Shown piece after piece: positions 6,479-8,889 of a stretch of 8,889 nucleotides of DNA (its first letter is position 1; the number at the start of each line of letters is the position of its first letter). The notes beneath the pieces are model-generated. The model searched no databases. It had not been told where the DNA came from and worked only from the letters and a program-made list of their open reading frames with translations. The stretch lies in NCBI GenBank assembly GCA_030528545.1, contig JAUMYR010000118.1, positions 1 to 8,889 of the forward strand, in the 5' to 3' direction. A program made the translations under genes and the position numbers. The stretch comes from Propionibacteriaceae bacterium (lineage in GTDB: Bacteria; Actinomycetota; Actinomycetes; Propionibacteriales; Propionibacteriaceae).

Positions 6479-7635
6479 TTCACGTAGGCCTTCTGAAGGT
6501 CCGCGGGAGCTTCGACGTTGTACACCTGCTTCCACGCGTCCAGCACATTGGAGTGATCCACCGGGAGGGCATTCAGCGCCACGTAAGCTGGGGCTTTCTT
6601 GCCCAGCAGCGCACCGCCCGCGATGTTGGCCTCGGTGACCCCCTGCTGATACGGCTGCTGAGCGCCCAAACCCACGACGAGCTGATTCTGAGCCAGCGCG
6701 ATCGCGACATTGGTCCCCAGATCCTCGGTAGCGATCTTCAGGCTGGTTCGCCCGGCCGACCGGGCCGCCGCCATGACGCCCTCGGCAGGCACGTCCCAGA
6801 CAGCCCACACACCCGCGAGGTCGGGATTCTGGCTGAGCATGGCGTCGGTCACCTTCTGGGCGTCGCCTGCGAAATCGGGACCCGCGATTCCCTGGGCCTT
6901 GACCACCTCCATGCCGGGATAGTCCTTGGCGATGGTCTCGGCAAAGCCTTGATAGCGCTGTTTAGTGACGAAGAAGTCGGCCTCGTGATAGATGACACCG
7001 ATCTTCCCCGCGCCGCCGAGAGCCTTGGCGAGCAGATGGGCAGACACCACACCGTTGCCGTAGTTGTCGGCGGAGACCACCGACTCGTAGTCCTTGCCCG
7101 CCACGAGCCCGTTGGGGACGTTGTCCATGAAGACGAGCTTCACCCCGGCCTCCGCCGCCCGCTTATAGGCCGAAGCCGTGGCCACCGGGTCGGTCGGGAT
7201 GGAGACGATGATGTCGGGATCTTTCGCCAGCACGGTCTCGATGTTCGACACCTGCTGACCCGGGTTGAAGTTGGCGTCGGTCACGGCAACCACGTCGATG
7301 CCCAGCCGCGCGAACTCTGCTTTCAACCCATTCACCTGGGCAGTCGCCCAGTCATTACCCGCATAGTGCATCACGATGGCCGCCGTAGCCCCCTTGGCCT
7401 TGACCTGAGCGACCTCGGCATCGGACAGCATCACCGCATCTCGGGTTGACGGCTCCTCCCCGTGGGGCCCCTTGCTGAGGACCTTGCCCTGGATCTCCTT
7501 CAGTGCCGCGTCCGCCTTGCTCGACACAGCCGCATCGTTGTTACTGGTCGTTGCGCTGTCACTCGTGCAGGCCGTCAATGACAGGCTCAACGTTAGGGCG
7601 ACTGCCGCCAGCCGGGCAGCAAACTTCCTGTTCAT
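6475..7635 (-). CDS. Lipoprotein sugar-binding protein of the ABC transporter (RbsB-like, Peripla_BP_4)
   Basis: Extracytoplasmic receptor that delivers the sugar to the permease. The 386 residues begin with a lipoprotein signal: basic MNRKFAAR, a hydrophobic core and the lipobox LTAC with lipidated Cys23, as expected for membrane anchoring in a Gram-positive cell. A flexible Ser/Asp-rich linker follows (24-45), then a lead segment containing GPHGEEPS (56-63), and the type I binding-protein fold from about 83 (AAIVMHYAGNDW, IIVSIPTDPVAT, VKLVFMDNVP, VVSADNYGNGV, KIGVIYHEADFFVTKQRY, GVWAVWDVPAEGV, VVGLGAQQPYQQGV). The start at 7635 has AAGGAGG (7645-7639) three bases upstream and gives a proper signal peptide; the longer open frame to 7719 would cover the operators and add a non-signal N-terminus. 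It is the first gene of the operon, and its stop overlaps the ATPase start. The fold is secure; the ligand is unknown, with a galactoside or its monosaccharide suggested by the hydrolase. Confidence 0.95.
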   Translation of the reverse strand: MNRKFAARLAAVALTLSLSLTACTSDSATTSNNDAAVSSKADAALKEIQGKVLSKGPHGEEPSTRDAVMLSDAEVAQVKAKGATAAIVMHYAGNDWATAQVNGLKAEFARLGIDVVAVTDANFNPGQQVSNIETVLAKDPDIIVSIPTDPVATASAYKRAAEAGVKLVFMDNVPNGLVAGKDYESVVSADNYGNGVVSAHLLAKALGGAGKIGVIYHEADFFVTKQRYQGFAETIAKDYPGMEVVKAQGIAGPDFAGDAQKVTDAMLSQNPDLAGVWAVWDVPAEGVMAAARSAGRTSLKIATEDLGTNVAIALAQNQLVVGLGAQQPYQQGVTEANIAGGALLGKKAPAYVALNALPVDHSNVLDAWKQVYNVEAPADLQKAYVK

Positions 7636-7668
7636 GTTCCTCCTTGAATCTTGATCGAGAAGCGCCCG

Positions 7669-7684
7669 TGTGAACGTTCGCATA
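7669..7684. promoter_or_regulatory. LacI-type operator, promoter-distal copy (start-site side)
   Basis: TGTGAACGTTCGCATA, with a perfect GAACGTTC palindrome at 7672-7679; the 14-bp core TGtGAACGTTCgCA is symmetric except at one pair. A G at 7668 extends the identity with the second copy to 17 bp. It lies near the expected transcription start of the operon. The half-site TGTGA-C resembles the lac operator half-site. Confidence 0.8.
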
Positions 7685-7689
7685 TCATG

Positions 7690-7719
7690 AGTGTGAACGT
7701 TCGCATAGGGTTCTGTCAA
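7690..7719 (-). promoter_or_regulatory. Probable sigma-70-type promoter of the glycoside operon
   Basis: On the minus strand a consensus -35 box TTGACA lies at 7719-7714. The best -10 at normal distance is weak: CACACT (7695-7690) after 18 bases, which fits TAnnnT at two of three positions. Transcription would start near 7683, inside the first operator, leaving a leader of about 48 bases before ATG at 7635. The -35 is seen directly; the -10 and start site are inference. Confidence 0.5.
7692..7707. promoter_or_regulatory. LacI-type operator, promoter-spacer copy
   Basis: This is an identical second copy of the operator (17 bp identical including G7691), centred 23 bp from the first, about two helical turns. 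It lies between the TTGACA box and the weak -10 of the operon promoter, so a bound repressor would block RNA polymerase. It is also 58 bases upstream of the repressor gene, so autoregulation is possible. Confidence 0.8.
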
Positions 7720-7753
7720 GAGTCGTATTCCCCTTCTGGGAACGTCGCGCCAC

Positions 7754-7759
7754 TAAGCT
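7754..7759 (+). promoter_or_regulatory. Possible -10 box for a leaderless lacI-family transcript
   Basis: TAAGCT fits the actinobacterial -10 pattern TAnnnT and ends six bases before the ATG at 7766, so transcription could start at or next to the start codon. No Shine-Dalgarno at normal spacing is seen (only GGGG two bases before ATG). No clear -35 box is present. An imperfect operator-like half-site, TGGGAACGT (7737-7745), lies just upstream. Confidence 0.4.
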
Positions 7760-7765
7760 GGGGCG

Positions 7766-8803
7766 ATGCCGGTATCCAAGCCCCCCAAACGGCCGGGCCT
7801 TCGCGACGTGGCCAAGATCGCTGGCTGCTCTTACCAGACGGTCTCGCGAGTCGTGAATGACGACCCCCGGGTCAGCGAAGAGACCCGGCAGCGGGTCCTC
7901 GCAGCAATTGAGGCCGTCGGATACAGACGCAATGCGGCAGCCCGCGCCTTGGTGACATCGCGTCCGGGAGCGATCGGTGTCGTCAGCGACGGGTCGTGGC
8001 GCTATGGTCCCATGGGTGCCCTCTACGGGGTTGAGGAAGCCGCACGCAACGCTGGCTACTCGGTGCTTCTCACTGTCCAGGAGCGTGACGCCTTCAAATC
8101 CCTTGAGGCCACCTTGCACCGGTTCGCCGACGCCTTCGTCGACGGCATCGTCGTCATCGCACCCCTGCGGGCCGAAGCGAAGACGACACGCGAGGTCGCA
8201 GCGTCCTTCAGCTGGGCAAGCGGCCTGCCTGTGGTCATGCTAACCCCGGACCCCCGACCCACCCCCGGCATCCGAGTCGTCACCGAAGACCAGAAGCTCG
8301 GGGCCCGGCTCGCCACCCGCCACCTGGTGCGGCTCGGCCACCGGCACATCGTTCACCTAGCGGGTAACCAGAAGTGGCTAGACGGAAGCGTCCGGCTAGA
8401 AGGCTGGAGGGAGGAATTGCTGAGCAGCGGGCTCCCAGTTCCGGAGCCGATTTTCGGCAAATGGACTGGCCAGAGCGGTTATCACGCGGGCGTTCGGATG
8501 ATTAAGGAAGGCTTGCCCGATGCTGTCTTCGCGGCCTCTGATCTCATGGCCCTAGGCATGATGCGAGCATTCAGCGAGGCTGGCGTGAGAGTTCCTGAGG
8601 ACGTCAGCGTCGTGGGCTTCGACGACCATGAGTTCGCCCGCCAGTTTTCACCCCCGCTCACGACCGTGCGCCAGGATTTCAAAGCGCTGGGTCTCCGCTG
8701 CCTTGAGGTCCTCCTCAGCAACGGCGACGACGACCACCTGAGCAAACCTATCCGCCCCCGCCTCCTTGTCCGGCTAAGCACCTGCCGCAAAACACGACCT
8801 TAG
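7766..8803 (+). CDS. LacI-family transcriptional repressor, divergent from the glycoside operon
   Basis: Sugar-responsive DNA-binding repressor, 345 residues, normal for the family. The N-terminal helix-turn-helix covers 12-62: LRDVAKIAGCSYQTVSRVVN, then the third helix, ending in the hinge AARAL. The recognition helix SYQTVSRVV is the same as in E. coli LacI; with an offset of six, Tyr23, Gln24 and Arg28 match LacI Tyr17, Gln18 and Arg22, and hinge Leu62 matches Leu56. From about 68 it has the periplasmic-binding-protein-like effector domain (IGVVSD, VDGIVVIAPL, ATRHLVRLGHRHIVHLAG, DAVFAASDLMALGMMRAF, VPEDVSVVGFDDHEFARQFSPPLTTVRQD). The start is fixed by the helix-turn-helix position. It is divergent from the transporter operon, and two lac-like operators lie between them, so it almost certainly controls that operon. 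The effector is unknown, probably the transported sugar or its hydrolysis product. The C-terminus is ordinary, ending in a basic tail (LSTCRKTRP). Confidence 0.95.
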   Translation: MPVSKPPKRPGLRDVAKIAGCSYQTVSRVVNDDPRVSEETRQRVLAAIEAVGYRRNAAARALVTSRPGAIGVVSDGSWRYGPMGALYGVEEAARNAGYSVLLTVQERDAFKSLEATLHRFADAFVDGIVVIAPLRAEAKTTREVAASFSWASGLPVVMLTPDPRPTPGIRVVTEDQKLGARLATRHLVRLGHRHIVHLAGNQKWLDGSVRLEGWREELLSSGLPVPEPIFGKWTGQSGYHAGVRMIKEGLPDAVFAASDLMALGMMRAFSEAGVRVPEDVSVVGFDDHEFARQFSPPLTTVRQDFKALGLRCLEVLLSNGDDDHLSKPIRPRLLVRLSTCRKTRP

Positions 8804-8889
8804 CCCGGGACCGCCAGCGCGGGATTAGCACCACCGACGGCCTCCTCGTCCGCATCGGACTCGCCCGAGCCCGGGGCGCTGGCAACCTC
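8800..8889 (-). CDS. Possible C-terminal tail of a convergent gene running off the right edge
   Basis: On the minus strand an open frame enters from the right edge and ends at TAA (8802-8800), which overlaps the TAG stop of the LacI-family gene by two bases. The 29 visible residues (reading ...GSGESDADEEAVGGANP...) are acidic and Gly/Ala-rich, as in flexible C-terminal tails of actinobacterial proteins. The piece is too short to identify, and in GC-rich DNA an open stretch of this size arises easily by chance, so it is offered as a possibility only. Confidence 0.3.
   Translation of the reverse strand, partial: EVASAPGSGESDADEEAVGGANPALAVPG

Noticed and set aside
6479..6808. A 110-codon upstream extension of the ATPase open frame
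   Set aside because: It lies wholly within the binding-protein gene in another frame. The ATG at 6478, in an ATGA overlap, is the natural start, and the extension is Arg/Gly-rich non-protein-like sequence.
6382..7449. A 355-codon plus-strand open frame across the ATPase/binding-protein boundary
   Set aside because: It is antisense to two well-supported transporter genes, and its composition is that of a GC-bias shadow with no recognisable fold.
7636..7719. A 28-residue N-terminal extension of the binding protein
   Set aside because: It would place both operators inside the coding region and bury the lipoprotein signal. The start at 7635 has AAGGAGG upstream and a standard lipobox.
1..8889. 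A CRISPR array, toxin-antitoxin pair, phage genes or structured RNA gene
   Set aside because: There is no repeat-spacer pattern, no paired small toxin-like genes, no phage proteins and no tRNA or riboswitch-like fold. The only clear direct repeat is the operator pair.

Overview
The window reads as two unrelated pieces of high-GC bacterial DNA joined at a G/C homopolymer near 1061-1089. The left piece (1 to about 1060) looks like a betaproteobacterium, probably Burkholderiales/Comamonadaceae. It holds the 3' end of a class I DAHP synthase gene (AroG type, shikimate pathway), a 103-residue protein of unknown function, and a good intrinsic terminator. The right piece (about 1100 to 8889) looks like an actinomycete. 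It carries a sugar-utilisation locus with several ATGA start/stop overlaps, a lipoprotein binding protein and a possibly leaderless regulator. The taxonomic calls are inferred from protein style and gene layout; no database search was possible. The abrupt change, the homopolymer and the lack of any integrase, transposase or tRNA make a chimeric assembly more likely than gene transfer.

Right piece, in transcription order on the minus strand: a lipoprotein sugar-binding protein (7635 to 6475), a two-domain ABC ATPase (6478 to 4928), a permease of the RbsC type (4931 to 3957), a cytoplasmic beta-galactosidase-like glycoside hydrolase of clan GH-A (3932 to 1887), and a 257-residue protein I do not recognise (1874 to 1101). 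The genes overlap by 4 bases or are separated by at most 24, so this is almost certainly one operon. The regulator, a LacI-family repressor (7766 to 8803), is divergent. The intergenic region holds two identical 17-bp near-palindromes around GAACGTTC, placed over the probable operon promoter.

Working model: an extracellular sugar, probably a small beta-galactoside or related glycoside, is bound by the lipoprotein and imported by the ABC transporter. The glycoside hydrolase cleaves it in the cytoplasm. The LacI protein represses the operon until an effector sugar releases it. The last gene is the unexplained part: it has no visible signal, membrane segment or known catalytic motif, and it appears to be two copies of one alpha/beta unit. 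The right edge may contain the C-terminal tail of another minus-strand gene, whose stop overlaps that of the LacI gene.
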